Origin: Pseudarthrobacter oxydans
Lineage (GTDB): Bacteria; Actinomycetota; Actinomycetes; Actinomycetales; Micrococcaceae
Direction of reading: 5' to 3'
Assembly (NCBI RefSeq): GCF_013314975.1
Contig: NZ_JABTYH010000002.1
Location: 124,001-188,000 of the forward strand
DNA: 64,000 nt
This document shows, one piece after another, positions 1 to 8,794 of this stretch; the stretch's first letter is position 1; every line of letters begins with the position of its first letter. Position numbers and translations under genes: made by a program. A model generated the notes under the pieces. It was not told where the DNA came from. It ran no database searches and was given only the letters and a program-made list of their open reading frames with translations.

Positions 1-1883
1 AGCGCATCCGCTGAATATCCGTCCTGGCGCCACTGGTCCGTGTGCATGTACCAGTACCCGGTGCCGATCATGGTGCGCGGCGGCCTGGACCAGTCCAGGG
101 CATTGGCCAGCGACACCCAGCCGGTGATGGGTCGGGTCTTTTCCTGCCCCACGTAGTGCGCCCAGCCGCCCCCGTTCCGTCCCATGCAGCCGGTCAGCAT
201 CACCAGCGCCAGGATGGCCCGGTACGTGGTGTCGCCGTGGAACCACTGGCAGATCCCGGCGCCCATGATGATCATGGACCGGCCCCTGGACTGCTCGGCG
301 TTGCGGGCGAACTCGCGGGCCACCCGGATGCAGGCCTGGGCGGGAACGGACGTGATCTCCTCCTGCCAGGCCGGGGTGTAGGGAGTGGAGGCGTCGTCGT
401 ACCCGGCGGCCCACTCGCCGGGGAGGCCTTCGCGGCCCACGCCGTACTGCGCGAGCATGAGGTCGAACACCGTGGTGGCCAGCTGGCCTTCCACCTCGAT
501 GACGGGCACGCCGCGGCGGAGCACGCTGCCGGTGCCGTCCGCCTGCTCGAAGCACGGGAGCAGGATCTCGGCGCTTTCTCCCGAGACCTCCCGCAGCGAC
601 AGCGCCGGTTCCATCCCCTCGAGGTCCAGGTTCCACCTGCCCTCGCCGCTGCCGGAGTAGCGGAACCCCATGGAACCGTTCGGGACGGCGGGTCGGCCTG
701 CCTTCTTGTCGAACAGGACGGTGCGGAAGGCAGCGTCCTCAGCCCCGGACTCCGCCGGGATGTCACGCGCGGTGAGGAATTTCGACGGCGTGAGGGCGCC
801 GTCGTCGCGCTTTTCCAGGCGGACCAGGAACGGCAGGTCCGTGTACTGCTTCACGTAGTCCGTAAAGAAGGGCACCTGCCGGTCCACGAAGAATTCCTTG
901 AGCGTCACGTGGCCCATGGCCATTGCCAGCGCGGCGTCGGTTCCGGCCTGGGCGGGAAGCCATTCGTCGGCAAACTTGGTGTTGTCCGCATAATCCGGGC
1001 TGACGGTGACCACCTTGGTGCCGCGGTACCGCACCTCGGCCATCCAGTGAGCGTCCGGGGTGCGGGTGACGGGAACGTTGGAGCCCCACATCATGAGGTA
1101 GCGCGCGTCCCACCAGTCGCCGGACTCGGGCACGTCCGTCTGGTCCCCGAACACCTGCGGGCTGGCCACGGGGAGGTCCGCGTACCAGTCGTAGAAGGAG
1201 GTCATCACGCCGCCGATGAGCTGGATGAAGCGGGTTCCCACCGCGTGCGAAACCATGGACATCGCCGGGATGGGCGAGAAGCCGGCGCAGCGGTCCGGGC
1301 CGTAGGTCTTGATGGTGTTGACGTGCGCGGCGGCGGCAATCTCGATGGCCTCCTGCCAGGACACCCGGACCAGGCCGCCTTTGCCGCGGGCCTGCTGGTA
1401 GCGGCGCCGCTTGTCCGGGTCCGCGGCGATCTCGGCGAAAGCGTGCACAGGGTCGCCAAGCCGGGCCTTCGCCTCGCGGTACATCTCCACCAGGACCCCG
1501 CGGGCGTAGGGAAAGCGGACCCGGGTGGGCGAGTAGGTGTACCAGGAAAAGGCCGCCCCGCGGGGGCAGCCTCGTGGTTCGTATTCAGGGCTGTCCGGCC
1601 CCACCGAGGGGTAGTCGGTCTGCTGGGATTCCCAGGTGATGATGCCGTCCTTGACGTACACCTTCCAGGAGCAGGACCCGGTGCAGTTCACGCCGTGGGT
1701 GGAGCGGACCACTTTGTCGTGGCTCCACCGGTCGCGGTAGAAGATGTCCCCCTTGCGGCCGCCCTCCCGGAAGACTGCCCTGCCGTCGTCGGTCTGGTCC
1801 CACTTCGTGAAAAACCGGCCCACCTTCAGCATTGCATCCGATGCTGCTCCGTCTACCCCCGGGACAAAACTCTCCTCAGCCAT
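1..1883 (-). CDS. narG: Respiratory nitrate reductase alpha subunit (partial)
   Basis: This is the catalytic molybdopterin subunit of membrane-bound nitrate reductase, which reduces nitrate to nitrite on the cytoplasmic face together with NarH and NarI. The N-terminal 627 or so residues are present; the rest, about half of a usual 1,230-residue NarG, lies beyond the left edge. The FS0 iron-sulfur ligands are visible as HGVNCTGSC (His63, Cys67, Cys71) plus Cys106 in RGCPRG. The molybdenum-ligand aspartate is Asp232 in SFYDWY, as in E. coli NarG. The ATG at 1883 gives the expected N-terminus MAEESF. Downstream narHJI should follow off-window. The upstream neighbour, a DNA repair gene, is divergent, so narG appears to be first in its operon. 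Confidence 0.96.
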   Translation of the reverse strand, partial: MAEESFVPGVDGAASDAMLKVGRFFTKWDQTDDGRAVFREGGRKGDIFYRDRWSHDKVVRSTHGVNCTGSCSWKVYVKDGIITWESQQTDYPSVGPDSPEYEPRGCPRGAAFSWYTYSPTRVRFPYARGVLVEMYREAKARLGDPVHAFAEIAADPDKRRRYQQARGKGGLVRVSWQEAIEIAAAAHVNTIKTYGPDRCAGFSPIPAMSMVSHAVGTRFIQLIGGVMTSFYDWYADLPVASPQVFGDQTDVPESGDWWDARYLMMWGSNVPVTRTPDAHWMAEVRYRGTKVVTVSPDYADNTKFADEWLPAQAGTDAALAMAMGHVTLKEFFVDRQVPFFTDYVKQYTDLPFLVRLEKRDDGALTPSKFLTARDIPAESGAEDAAFRTVLFDKKAGRPAVPNGSMGFRYSGSGEGRWNLDLEGMEPALSLREVSGESAEILLPCFEQADGTGSVLRRGVPVIEVEGQLATTVFDLMLAQYGVGREGLPGEWAAGYDDASTPYTPAWQEEITSVPAQACIRVAREFARNAEQSRGRSMIIMGAGICQWFHGDTTYRAILALVMLTGCMGRNGGGWAHYVGQEKTRPITGWVSLANALDWSRPPRTMIGTGYWYMHTDQWRQDGYSADA

Positions 1884-2028
1884 GCTGCCACGGTAGGTGT
1901 GGCTCCGGCGGGCGAGTAGGGTCTTTCGACTGGTTGCGTTTTGGGCGGGGCGGGACTAGGTTTCGGCTCGCCGGGTGATTCTTCCGGCCGTAGGCTGAAA
2001 ACCGCAGGCAGCGGACAGGAGACAAGCG

Positions 2029-2712
2029 GTGGCCGGGACAGCATTGACAGGAACAACGGTGGCGGAGCTGATGGCCGAACTGGCGGAGCTCGAGGACCCG
2101 AGGGCACGCGAGGTGAACGAGCGGCACGGCGATGACCACGGCGTGAACCTCAGCAAGCTCCGCGCCATCGCCAAGCGGCTGAAGACCCAGCAGGACCTTG
2201 CCCGCGAGCTGTGGGCCACCGGCGACACAGCGGCCAGGCTGCTGGCGCTCCTTGTCTGCCGGCCCAAGGCCTTCGGGCGGGATGAACTGGACGCCATGCT
2301 GCGCGAGTCGCGCGCGGCCAAGGTGCAGGACTGGCTGGTGAACTACGTGGTGAAGAAGGGCCCGCACGCCGAAGACCTGCGCGTGGCCTGGCTGGCCGAC
2401 CCGGATCCCGTGGTTGCCGCTGCCGGCTGGGCACTGACCAGCGAGCGCGTGGCCAAGGCGCCCGAGGGCCTGGACCTTCCGGGGCTGCTGGACGTCATCG
2501 AGGCAGAGATGAAGGACGCCCCGGACCGGCTGCAGTGGGCCATGAACACCTGCCTCGCCCAGATCGGAATCGAGCACGCCGGGCACCGGGCGCGGGCACT
2601 GGAGATCGGCGAGCGCCTGGAGGTGCTCAAGGACTATCCCACGTCTCCGGGCTGCACGTCCCCCTTCGCCCCCGCCTGGATCAACGAGATGGTCCGCCGG
2701 AACAATGGCTGA
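2029..2712 (+). CDS. AlkD-like DNA alkylation repair protein
   Basis: The 227-residue product looks like an all-helical HEAT-repeat protein of the DNA alkylation repair (AlkD) superfamily, whose members bind DNA and can excise alkylated bases. Visible support is the series of short helical repeats with conserved Trp segments (WLVNYVVKKG, WLADPDPVVAAAGW) and the motif WAMNTCLAQIGIE near the C-terminus, which is typical of actinobacterial members annotated this way. The start is GTG, with an AGGAG ribosome binding site 8 bases upstream. It stands alone, divergent from narG, with about 145 bases between them. Family placement is fairly secure; glycosylase activity is not shown here and some relatives lack it. 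Confidence 0.8.
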   Translation: MAGTALTGTTVAELMAELAELEDPRAREVNERHGDDHGVNLSKLRAIAKRLKTQQDLARELWATGDTAARLLALLVCRPKAFGRDELDAMLRESRAAKVQDWLVNYVVKKGPHAEDLRVAWLADPDPVVAAAGWALTSERVAKAPEGLDLPGLLDVIEAEMKDAPDRLQWAMNTCLAQIGIEHAGHRARALEIGERLEVLKDYPTSPGCTSPFAPAWINEMVRRNNG

Positions 2713-2759
2713 CGTCCGGGTGGTGCGCTGAGCCCCTCATACCTCCTCCTCTAGAAAAC

Positions 2760-2800
2760 TACAGTCACTGCATGATAAATTGCAGTTACTGCAATTTATC
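2760..2800. promoter_or_regulatory. Palindromic operator region of the ABC exporter/TetR operon
   Basis: A perfect 12-bp inverted repeat (GATAAATTGCAG, 3-base gap, CTGCAATTTATC) spans 2774-2800. Inside it, TGCAGTTACTGCA (2781-2793) closely resembles a second element, TACAGTCACTGCA (2760-2772), with centres 21 bp apart, or two helical turns. This is the arrangement expected for two dimer sites of the TetR regulator encoded at the end of this operon. That assignment is inference from position and symmetry. Confidence 0.75.
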
Positions 2801-2814
2801 GACAGGAGAAAGAC

Positions 2815-2841
2815 ATGTCAGGCTTCTCAAGGCGACCATAA
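2815..2841 (+). CDS. Eight-residue leader ORF coupled to the ABC ATPase
   Basis: An ATG at 2815 sits 7 bases after a strong AGGAGA ribosome binding site and opens an 8-codon frame (MSGFSRRP). Its TAA overlaps the ATPase start codon as TAATG. The ATPase start at 2841 has only a weak AAGGCG site of its own, so translation could be handed over from this leader. It may be a genuine leader peptide or simply the remnant of an older start site. No recognisable attenuation sequence is present. Confidence 0.4.
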   Translation: MSGFSRRP

Positions 2842-3545
2842 TGACCTCCCCGCTGGTCATCGACGCCAGGAACATCAGCAAGAGTTACGGCAAAGGATCC
2901 AGCACGTTCCACGCCCTCAAGGACGTCACGCTGCAGGTGGCGCCAGGGGAAAGCGTAGCCATCGTCGGGAAGAGCGGGTCCGGCAAGTCCACCCTGATGC
3001 ATATCATCGCGCTGCTGGACACGCCGGATTCCGGCAGCCTCTCCTTCAACGGCCGCGACGCCCTGGCACTGCCGCCGAAGAAGGCCAGCGAGCTCCGCAA
3101 CAAGGAGTTCGGGTTCGTTTTCCAGCAGTTCTTCCTGACGCCGGAGACCAGCGTCATGGACAACGTGACCCTTCCACTGAAGATCGCCGGGGTGTCCCCC
3201 AGGGCACGCAGGGAACGCGCCCTGGCCGTGCTGCGGCAGTTCGAACTCGAGGACAAGGCCGCAAGCAACGCCAATGACCTCTCGGGAGGACAGAAGCAAA
3301 GGGTGGTGATCAGCCGAGCCCTCATCAACGAGCCAACGGTCATCTTTGCCGACGAACCAACCGGCAACCTCGACAGCGCAACCGGAGCAATCGTTGAAGA
3401 CACCCTCTTCCAATTGAACCGGGACCGCGGCATTACCCTGGTCATCGTCACCCACGACGAGGATCTCGCGGCCCGCTGCGACCGCCAGGTCTTCATCCGC
3501 GACGGCGTGGTTGTTCCCTCCGGGGCGGGAGTGGCTGCCGCATGA
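2841..3545 (+). CDS. ABC transporter ATP-binding protein (MacB/LolD type)
   Basis: This 234-residue ATPase should energise the FtsX-type permease that follows. Walker A is GKSGSGKST (about residues 43-51), the signature LSGGQ lies at 147-151, and Walker B with the catalytic Glu is VIFADE (167-172). The length and the FVFQQFF Q-loop match the MacB/LolD/YknY subfamily, which drives export or extraction of lipoproteins, peptides and antibiotics rather than import. The ATG at 2841 is used because the frame upstream has no good ribosome binding site and the conserved part begins at LVIDARNISKSYG. It overlaps the permease by 4 bases (ATGA). Confidence 0.93.
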   Translation: MTSPLVIDARNISKSYGKGSSTFHALKDVTLQVAPGESVAIVGKSGSGKSTLMHIIALLDTPDSGSLSFNGRDALALPPKKASELRNKEFGFVFQQFFLTPETSVMDNVTLPLKIAGVSPRARRERALAVLRQFELEDKAASNANDLSGGQKQRVVISRALINEPTVIFADEPTGNLDSATGAIVEDTLFQLNRDRGITLVIVTHDEDLAARCDRQVFIRDGVVVPSGAGVAAA

Positions 3546-4837
3546 AAGCCACCGATCTGGTCGGGTCCGCTGCCCGCAACACCCTGCGCAGCAAGCTCCG
3601 CACCACGCTGACAGTGCTGGCCCTGTTCATCGGGGCGTTCACCCTGACGCTGACGACGGCCGTGGGTGCGGGAGTCACGGACTACGTCACCAAACAGGTG
3701 GCTTCGCTGGGAGCCGATGACGTTTTCATCGTCACCAGGACCGCCGGGGATACAACCGAAGGTCCGCGTGCGTATGACCCGAAGACATCCAGTGCGTCGT
3801 CCGCAACGGGTGGCCCCGCCCTGCCAGGGGCCGGACAAAGCGACCCGATGACGGAGGCTGACCTTGAAAAACTCGCAGGGATAAGCGGCATTTTCCGGGT
3901 TGACCCTGTCCAGGCGGTGGCTGTTGACTTTGTGCAGTACAACGGCGGCGGGCAATTCGAGCTCAGCGTCAATCCCACATCCTCGATCACCCGGGCAGAC
4001 CTCCTCGCCGGCGCCCAGCTTTCCGAGTCCTCCGGGACGCGCGAACTGGTCCTTCCCGCCGACTACGTGGACGCGCTTGGATTCGCCGATGCCCAGGACG
4101 CCGTCGGCGCGGTGGTCCCACTGGGCATCACGGACGTGCTCGGTGCGCGGCACCAGGTGGACGGCACCGTCGTTGGAATCTCCCAGGAGAGCCTGCTGCC
4201 CTCCGGCGGCGGGGCCAACCCTGCCATGGTGTCAGCCCTGGCTGAAGCGCAAAGCGCCGGCATCGACACCGGCCCCGCCCGGTACCCCCTCGCCGTCGCC
4301 TACTTTGATCCGGCCCTTTCAAGCGCCCAGGTAAGCGACCTCCAGGAAAGTGTGGCGGCTGCCGGTTTTGGGGTCCAGACCATCCAGGACCAGCTGGGCG
4401 TCATCAAAACGGTCATTGACGGGATCATCGGCGTACTCAACGCCTTCGCCATCGTCGCCCTGGTGGCCGCGGCCTTCGGCATTGTCAACACGCTGCTGAT
4501 GAGCGTGCAGGAACGCACCCGTGAAATCGGGCTCATGAAAGCCATGGGCATGCGGGCCGGCAAAATCTTCGCACTCTTCAGCCTCGAAGCTGCCTTCATC
4601 GGCTTCCTCGGCAGCCTGATCGGGGTCGCGGCGGCGGTGCTGGCCGGCAGCGCGCTGAACGCGGCGCTGTCCGCGGGACCGCTGTCTTCCCTGCCCGGGC
4701 TGAACATCCTCCTGTTCGAGCCGGGCGCCATCATGGGCATTATGCTGCTCATCATGGCTATTGCCTTCATCTCCGGGACCCTGCCGGCGAGCAGGGCAGC
4801 CAGGAAGAACCCCATCGACTCCCTTCGCTACGAATAA
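3542..4837 (+). CDS. FtsX/MacB-type ABC transporter permease
   Basis: The 431-residue membrane protein has one transmembrane helix near residues 18-40 and a large extracytoplasmic domain (about 45-285). Three C-terminal helices form the FtsX domain, including the conserved segment AAFGIVNTLLMSVQERTREIGLMKAMG. This topology is typical of MacB-like exporters. No substrate can be read from sequence. It is translationally coupled to the ATPase (ATGA overlap) and is followed after 16 bases by a TetR regulator, an arrangement common for drug- or lipid-responsive efflux operons. Confidence 0.92.
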   Translation: MKATDLVGSAARNTLRSKLRTTLTVLALFIGAFTLTLTTAVGAGVTDYVTKQVASLGADDVFIVTRTAGDTTEGPRAYDPKTSSASSATGGPALPGAGQSDPMTEADLEKLAGISGIFRVDPVQAVAVDFVQYNGGGQFELSVNPTSSITRADLLAGAQLSESSGTRELVLPADYVDALGFADAQDAVGAVVPLGITDVLGARHQVDGTVVGISQESLLPSGGGANPAMVSALAEAQSAGIDTGPARYPLAVAYFDPALSSAQVSDLQESVAAAGFGVQTIQDQLGVIKTVIDGIIGVLNAFAIVALVAAAFGIVNTLLMSVQERTREIGLMKAMGMRAGKIFALFSLEAAFIGFLGSLIGVAAAVLAGSALNAALSAGPLSSLPGLNILLFEPGAIMGIMLLIMAIAFISGTLPASRAARKNPIDSLRYE

Positions 4838-4853
4838 GAGGCAGGAACCACGC

Positions 4854-5504
4854 ATGACAGACCAGCGGGAACCCGGCCTGCGCCAGCGCAAGCAGGCCGC
4901 GACGGCGCTCACCATTGAGCGGAGCGCCGTGGGCCTGGTCCAGGAGCACGGCTTCCAGGCCGTCACAGTGGACATGATCTGCGCTGCCAGCGGTGTCTCA
5001 CAGCGGACGTTCTTCAACTACTTCAAGACAAAGGACCAGGCGATCCTCGGGGCCGGACCCGGCAGGCTGGATGAACGGCGCGTACGGGAGTTCCTGGCCT
5101 CGGACTCACCGGATCTGCTGGCTGGGATCCTGGACCTCCTGGCGACCCTCGCTCCCGTGGGCACCGAGGACAGGGCCCTGGCAGCAGACCGGATGGGCAT
5201 TATCAGCCGCACCCCGGCCCTGATGCAGAAGGAGATTGAACGGCTTTCCGACGTGTACGAGGAGCTCAAGGAGGTCCTCTATCTCCGGCTGCGCCGCTCC
5301 GCGCCTGCAAACGAACCTCCGGAGGAGACCCGAGCCCAGAGCGCCTTGATAGCCCACCTCATTCCGGGAATACTCCGGTTCACCCTGGAACAGCAGAACA
5401 GCGGCAACCCGGGGCACCCGCATGCCGGGACGGAACAGCTCCTCGCCGGGGCGCTCCAGAAGCTGCTCCCCGCTGCTCCGGCAGGGGAAACTGCTGCCAC
5501 ATGA
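4854..5504 (+). CDS. TetR/AcrR family transcriptional regulator
   Basis: The 216-residue protein has an N-terminal TetR helix-turn-helix (about residues 12-60), with the characteristic AVTVDMICAASGVSQRTFFNYFKTK segments split across the recognition helix. A variable helical ligand-binding domain follows. It lies last in the ABC exporter operon, 16 bases after the permease. The ATG at 4854 follows an AGAGGCAGGAA ribosome binding site and starts just before the conserved helix, so longer versions are unlikely. By position it should repress its own operon through the palindromes at 2760-2800; the inducer is unknown. Confidence 0.92.
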   Translation: MTDQREPGLRQRKQAATALTIERSAVGLVQEHGFQAVTVDMICAASGVSQRTFFNYFKTKDQAILGAGPGRLDERRVREFLASDSPDLLAGILDLLATLAPVGTEDRALAADRMGIISRTPALMQKEIERLSDVYEELKEVLYLRLRRSAPANEPPEETRAQSALIAHLIPGILRFTLEQQNSGNPGHPHAGTEQLLAGALQKLLPAAPAGETAAT

Positions 5505-5507
5505 GGC

Positions 5508-5546
5508 GGAGCCCCCGCGCGAGTCTGGCTCCAGCGCGGGGGCTCC
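5508..5546 (+). terminator. Strong hairpin terminator after the TetR operon
   Basis: GGAGCCCCCGCGC (5508-5520) pairs perfectly with GCGCGGGGGCTCC (5534-5546), giving 13 bp around a 13-base loop, four bases after the stop codon. No T-run follows, as is common in high-GC actinobacteria. Confidence 0.8.
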
Positions 5547-5732
5547 CTGGTGCTTCCGTGTTGGGGAATAACGTGGAAACAGATAGAAACTTACAGCCGC
5601 CTAGAGTCCCGAACGTCCATTTCGCAGGGTTGCCGCAAATCTTGATTAAACATTGAGCAGAGACCGTTCAAGCAGTGCTGCCGGACGCAGCACCGTGCAC
5701 AAGCAGCGGTGATTAAGCGCTTGCTTCAGGCC

Positions 5733-5921
5733 CTAATCGGCTTCGGGCGCATCCGTGGCGTCCGGATCCTCTTCGGGTTCAAACGTGTTGGGTTCGGCAT
5801 CCGCGCCGATCCCCACGCCGTCATCCTTGCCGGGAACACCGCCGTCGCCCTTCCCCTGCGCAGTGGCCGTACCCTCCTGCGGATCATCCTCAGGCAGTGA
5901 ATCTGGTGAGTTGACAGTCAT
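5733..5921 (-). CDS. Small acidic hypothetical protein
   Basis: The 62-residue product is strongly acidic and disordered-looking, rich in Asp, Glu, Pro and Gly, with no hydrophobic segment and no recognised domain. It is called because an excellent ribosome binding site (AAGGAGGAG, 2 bases before the ATG codon's CG spacer) precedes the start at 5921. It also ends cleanly in a gene-free stretch. It lies upstream of no obvious partner; the DUF1232 gene is to its right on the same strand. No function can be suggested. Confidence 0.6.
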   Translation of the reverse strand: MTVNSPDSLPEDDPQEGTATAQGKGDGGVPGKDDGVGIGADAEPNTFEPEEDPDATDAPEAD

Positions 5922-5994
5922 CGCTCCTCCTTCATTGGCCGGTCCTTCACGCTAACAGCCCCCGGCAGGAAAGGCGCGGATACAGCCCAGGAAT

Positions 5995-6414
5995 TTAAGG
6001 CCGACGGCGGACGGGCGCCGCCGCGCGGAGGATCATCTCCAGGCCCGCCGGACTTCCGGGCCAGTGCCGCTCAAGCACCCCGGGACCCGCCCGTTTGAGC
6101 ACCGAACGAAGCACCAGCGCCACGATCACGGCGTCATCCGCATAGCCGATCACCGGTACAAAGTCCGGCACCAGGTCGATGGGGAGGAGCAGGTAGGCGA
6201 GCAGCAGCACCAGCCGCACCCGGACACCGGCGGCCAGTGTCCGGTCAGCGGCCAGCCTCCGGACCAGCCGGAGCAGGTCCGGGAGCAGGCGCAGCGCGTC
6301 CTTCATGGAGACGGTCTCGGGGTGGCGCCGCGCATAGATCCACAGGAGCACAAGGAGCACCGCGTACGCCAGCAGCAGGCCGGCCGCAATTCCAGCGACG
6401 GTTTCCCAGGTCAT
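5995..6414 (-). CDS. DUF1232 (YkvA-like) membrane protein
   Basis: The 139-residue protein has an N-terminal transmembrane helix (about residues 4-26). A C-terminal DUF1232 region follows, with the diagnostic LLLPIDLVPDFVPVIGYADDAVI segments (PID, PDFxPxxGxxDD). DUF1232 proteins are small membrane proteins of unknown role. The ATG at 6414 is preferred over the GTG at 6429 because GAGG lies 5 bases before it. The gene stands on the same strand as the response regulator upstream (stop 6485), separated by about 70 bases, so it may or may not share its transcript. Confidence 0.85.
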   Translation of the reverse strand: MTWETVAGIAAGLLLAYAVLLVLLWIYARRHPETVSMKDALRLLPDLLRLVRRLAADRTLAAGVRVRLVLLLAYLLLPIDLVPDFVPVIGYADDAVIVALVLRSVLKRAGPGVLERHWPGSPAGLEMILRAAAPVRRRP

Positions 6415-6484
6415 TTCCGCCTCTTTCACAGGGCCGGTGGTGGACGCCGGCTTCTGACTGAGGGTACGCCACGGAACGCTCCTG

Positions 6485-7318
6485 CTACGGCGTCATCCGG
6501 TAGCCCACGCCGCGGACGGTCTCCACCCAGCGGGGATTCTGGGAGCTGTCGCCCAGGCGCTTGCGCAGGTTGCCCACATGCACCTCGACGGCGCGTTCTT
6601 CCCCCGCGGTGACAAAGGAGCCTGTGTTGTACGGCTCGTTGCGGAGCCGCCGCACCAGGTCCGCCTTGGTCTGGACGGTCCGCCCGTTCTCCATCAGGAC
6701 CAGGAGGATGTCGAACTGGGTGCGCGTCAGGTCCACGGGTTCCCCATTGATCGACGCCTGGCGGGACGCCTCATGGAGGGTCAGTCCCCGGTGGGCGAAA
6801 TCGCAGCAGCCCGGCGCCGGAGGCGAACCGGGTTCACCCTCCGTACCCGCGTGCGGCCCGTGAGGGTCAGCGTGCTGGGCTTGCGGCGGTGAGTGCCGAT
6901 CGCCCCTTCGTGGCGGAAGCGCCCGCTCCGCCGGCGCCTCCCGCAGGGTCCGCGGCCGCCGGAGCATGGCCGCAATCCGGGCACGCAGTTCACGCGGGCG
7001 GAAGGGTTTGGTGAGATAGTCGTCCGCGCCGGCCTCGAACCCCATCAGGGTGTCGGCCTCGTCCACCCTGCCGCTGACGATGATGAGGTAGGCGTCGCTG
7101 AACGTCCGGATCCGCCGGGACGCCTCAATGCCGTCAAAGTCCGGAAGGCCAACATCCATGGTGACAATGTCCGGGTTGTGTGCACGGACGGCATCCACGC
7201 CCGCAACGCCCGAGGATGTTGAATGGACGGCGAACCCCGACTGCTGCAGCACTTCCGTCAGCGTTGTCCTGATGTCGTCGTCGTCTTCCACCACCACGGC
7301 AACACCGCGCTCCACCAT
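6485..7318 (-). CDS. Orphan OmpR-family response regulator
   Basis: The 277-residue protein has a receiver domain with the acidic cluster EDDDD (residues 11-15), phosphoacceptor Asp55 in TMDVGLPDFDG, and the conserved Lys in LTKPF. A C-terminal winged-helix DNA-binding domain follows (about 185-277, ending TVRGVGYRM). The two are joined by an unusually long, low-complexity linker of about 50 residues rich in His, Pro and Arg. No histidine kinase gene is adjacent. The ATG at 7318 is chosen, although the GTG at 7315 has slightly better spacing to GGGGGAG. It is divergent from the GH16-like gene across an AT-rich region, so it may control that gene; this is inference. Confidence 0.92.
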   Translation of the reverse strand: MVERGVAVVVEDDDDIRTTLTEVLQQSGFAVHSTSSGVAGVDAVRAHNPDIVTMDVGLPDFDGIEASRRIRTFSDAYLIIVSGRVDEADTLMGFEAGADDYLTKPFRPRELRARIAAMLRRPRTLREAPAERALPPRRGDRHSPPQAQHADPHGPHAGTEGEPGSPPAPGCCDFAHRGLTLHEASRQASINGEPVDLTRTQFDILLVLMENGRTVQTKADLVRRLRNEPYNTGSFVTAGEERAVEVHVGNLRKRLGDSSQNPRWVETVRGVGYRMTP

Positions 7319-7650
7319 GCACTCCCCCAAGCTTCACTTCATGTTGCGCCCAGGTTTCCCTCAAGCACATTCAAGGAACATTCGGAGAAACGGGCAATAT
7401 GGATTGCTTTTATTATTCCGCACCTTGGGACGGGTATGAGCCTAGCCCAGTAATTGCAAGTGAGCTTATTTGCTTCGTCCAAATTGAGCAGTTCTTGAGC
7501 TTTGGCAAATATTGCGTATTTTCTGAGATTTGCCTCACTAAAAATCAAGTCTGTTGAGCTATTGCCTTCTGCAGAGTTCCTGGCTGAAGATCAACGTGTG
7601 CTCCTCAGGGGCGCAATTGCTCGCTGGGAGCAACCGAAAAGGGGCGTTTC
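7319..7650. other. AT-rich intergenic region, 332 bases
   Basis: This divergent region between the response regulator and the GH16-like gene is clearly richer in A and T than its surroundings, mainly at 7370-7570. It contains scattered TTGAGC motifs (about 7492 and 7551). No coding frame in it has both a credible start and ribosome binding site. It most likely holds the promoters of both flanking genes; I could not place a -10/-35 pair with confidence. Confidence 0.6.
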
Positions 7651-8742
7651 ATGGCTGATTTTCGTTTTTTTGTCTCACATCCCACGCGCCGGACGAAACC
7701 GCTGGCACTGCTGGCAGCGGCCGCCGTCGCAATGCTTGCCTGCGTGCCGCCCGCCCAGGCAGCGGACACCACGCCCATGGATCCCAATCCGGGGCCCGCA
7801 GGCAACTTCGCCTGGAAGGGTTTCAACTGGGAGAAGCGGTTCTGGGGCGGCGCCCCGCAGTACAACAAGGCCTTCGCAGCCGCGAACGTCAGCAACCCGG
7901 ACGCCAACGGCCACATCACCATGAACCTGACCAATCCCACCGGTGAAGCTCCTGTGGGAGCCGAGTTCCAGTCCACGCGGAAAGGGTTCGGGTACGGGAC
8001 CTACAGCACCACCGTGGAAAAGAACCTGCAAACGCTGCAGAAAGAGGTGGTGTGGGGCTGCCTGTTCACCTACGATCCCCTCGCCGAACCGGGCTATAAC
8101 GAAATCGACCTTTGCGAGGCCTCCGCCTGGGGCGGCGGCGCCGCGTACGGGCAATCCTGGCCGGTGACCCAGGGCCACGGCTACTGGTTTGATGCCACCA
8201 AGCCTCCCGGCGAGGGCAACAACACCACGGTCTTCGACGTCACGCCGGACCCGATCACCACCCACCGTATGGTGTGGGAGCCGGGGAAGATCACGTTCGA
8301 AACCTTCGCCGGCGAAGGATTCGCCGGGAGCCTGCTGAAGCGCACCGTCCTGGAAGGGGCCACCGTCCCGGTGCCGGCCCAGGAGCAGATCCACTTCAAC
8401 CTCTGGGTCACCGGGGGCGGCGGCGGGGATCCTGCCCGTGTAAAACCGGAAAGCGTGGTGATCAGGGATTTCTCCTTCGTCGCCGCTTCCGGCCCAGCGC
8501 CCGCGGAACCCGTCTCGGCCATCAAGCTGAGCGCCGCCACCACCAAGGCAAAGTCGGTCAGCACCACTACCCTTGCGTGGACGGGGGCCACCGGCACCAG
8601 CGTCACCCTGTGGATCAACGGGACATCGAAGACCGTGGCCAACACGGGCTCCTACGTCAACAAAATCAAGGGTGGCAAAACCACGTCCTACAAAGTGTGC
8701 GATGCCGCGGGGTGCTCCAACGTGGTCAGCGTGGTGACCTGA
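7651..8742 (+). CDS. Secreted GH16-like glycosidase/lectin-fold protein
   Basis: The 363-residue product has a signal peptide (about residues 1-38, ending AQAA). A beta-rich region follows with YNEIDLCEAS, which matches the GH16 active-site pattern E-[IVL]-D-x-x-E (Glu151, Asp153, Glu156). GH16 enzymes cleave beta-1,3 or beta-1,4 glucans and galactans. The C-terminal 75 residues (about 288-363) resemble a small fibronectin-like or immunoglobulin-like module with a possible disulfide (VCDAAGC). The ATG at 7651 follows AAAGGGG at 7 bases. Substrate is unknown; it sits opposite a processive GT2 gene, so a polysaccharide made locally is one possibility. Family confidence is moderate because only the catalytic motif and overall pattern were recognised. 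Confidence 0.7.
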   Translation: MADFRFFVSHPTRRTKPLALLAAAAVAMLACVPPAQAADTTPMDPNPGPAGNFAWKGFNWEKRFWGGAPQYNKAFAAANVSNPDANGHITMNLTNPTGEAPVGAEFQSTRKGFGYGTYSTTVEKNLQTLQKEVVWGCLFTYDPLAEPGYNEIDLCEASAWGGGAAYGQSWPVTQGHGYWFDATKPPGEGNNTTVFDVTPDPITTHRMVWEPGKITFETFAGEGFAGSLLKRTVLEGATVPVPAQEQIHFNLWVTGGGGGDPARVKPESVVIRDFSFVAASGPAPAEPVSAIKLSAATTKAKSVSTTTLAWTGATGTSVTLWINGTSKTVANTGSYVNKIKGGKTTSYKVCDAAGCSNVVSVVT

Positions 8743-8794
8743 CCCGCCTGGAGTGTCTGGAAACCTGGCATGCCGGCGGTTGGGCCCGGCATGG

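Noticed and set aside
42..1919. A 625-codon open frame on the plus strand
   Set aside because: It is the reverse of narG, whose minus-strand translation has all the iron-sulfur and molybdenum motifs; the plus frame has no recognisable domain.
5709..5725. TTAAGCGCTTGC palindrome resembling a LacI site
   Set aside because: It overlaps no promoter of a sugar gene and lies at the 3' end of the small acidic gene; probably chance.
7339..7548. A 69-codon minus-strand frame in the AT-rich region
   Set aside because: It would need a TTG start, has no ribosome binding site and matches no family.
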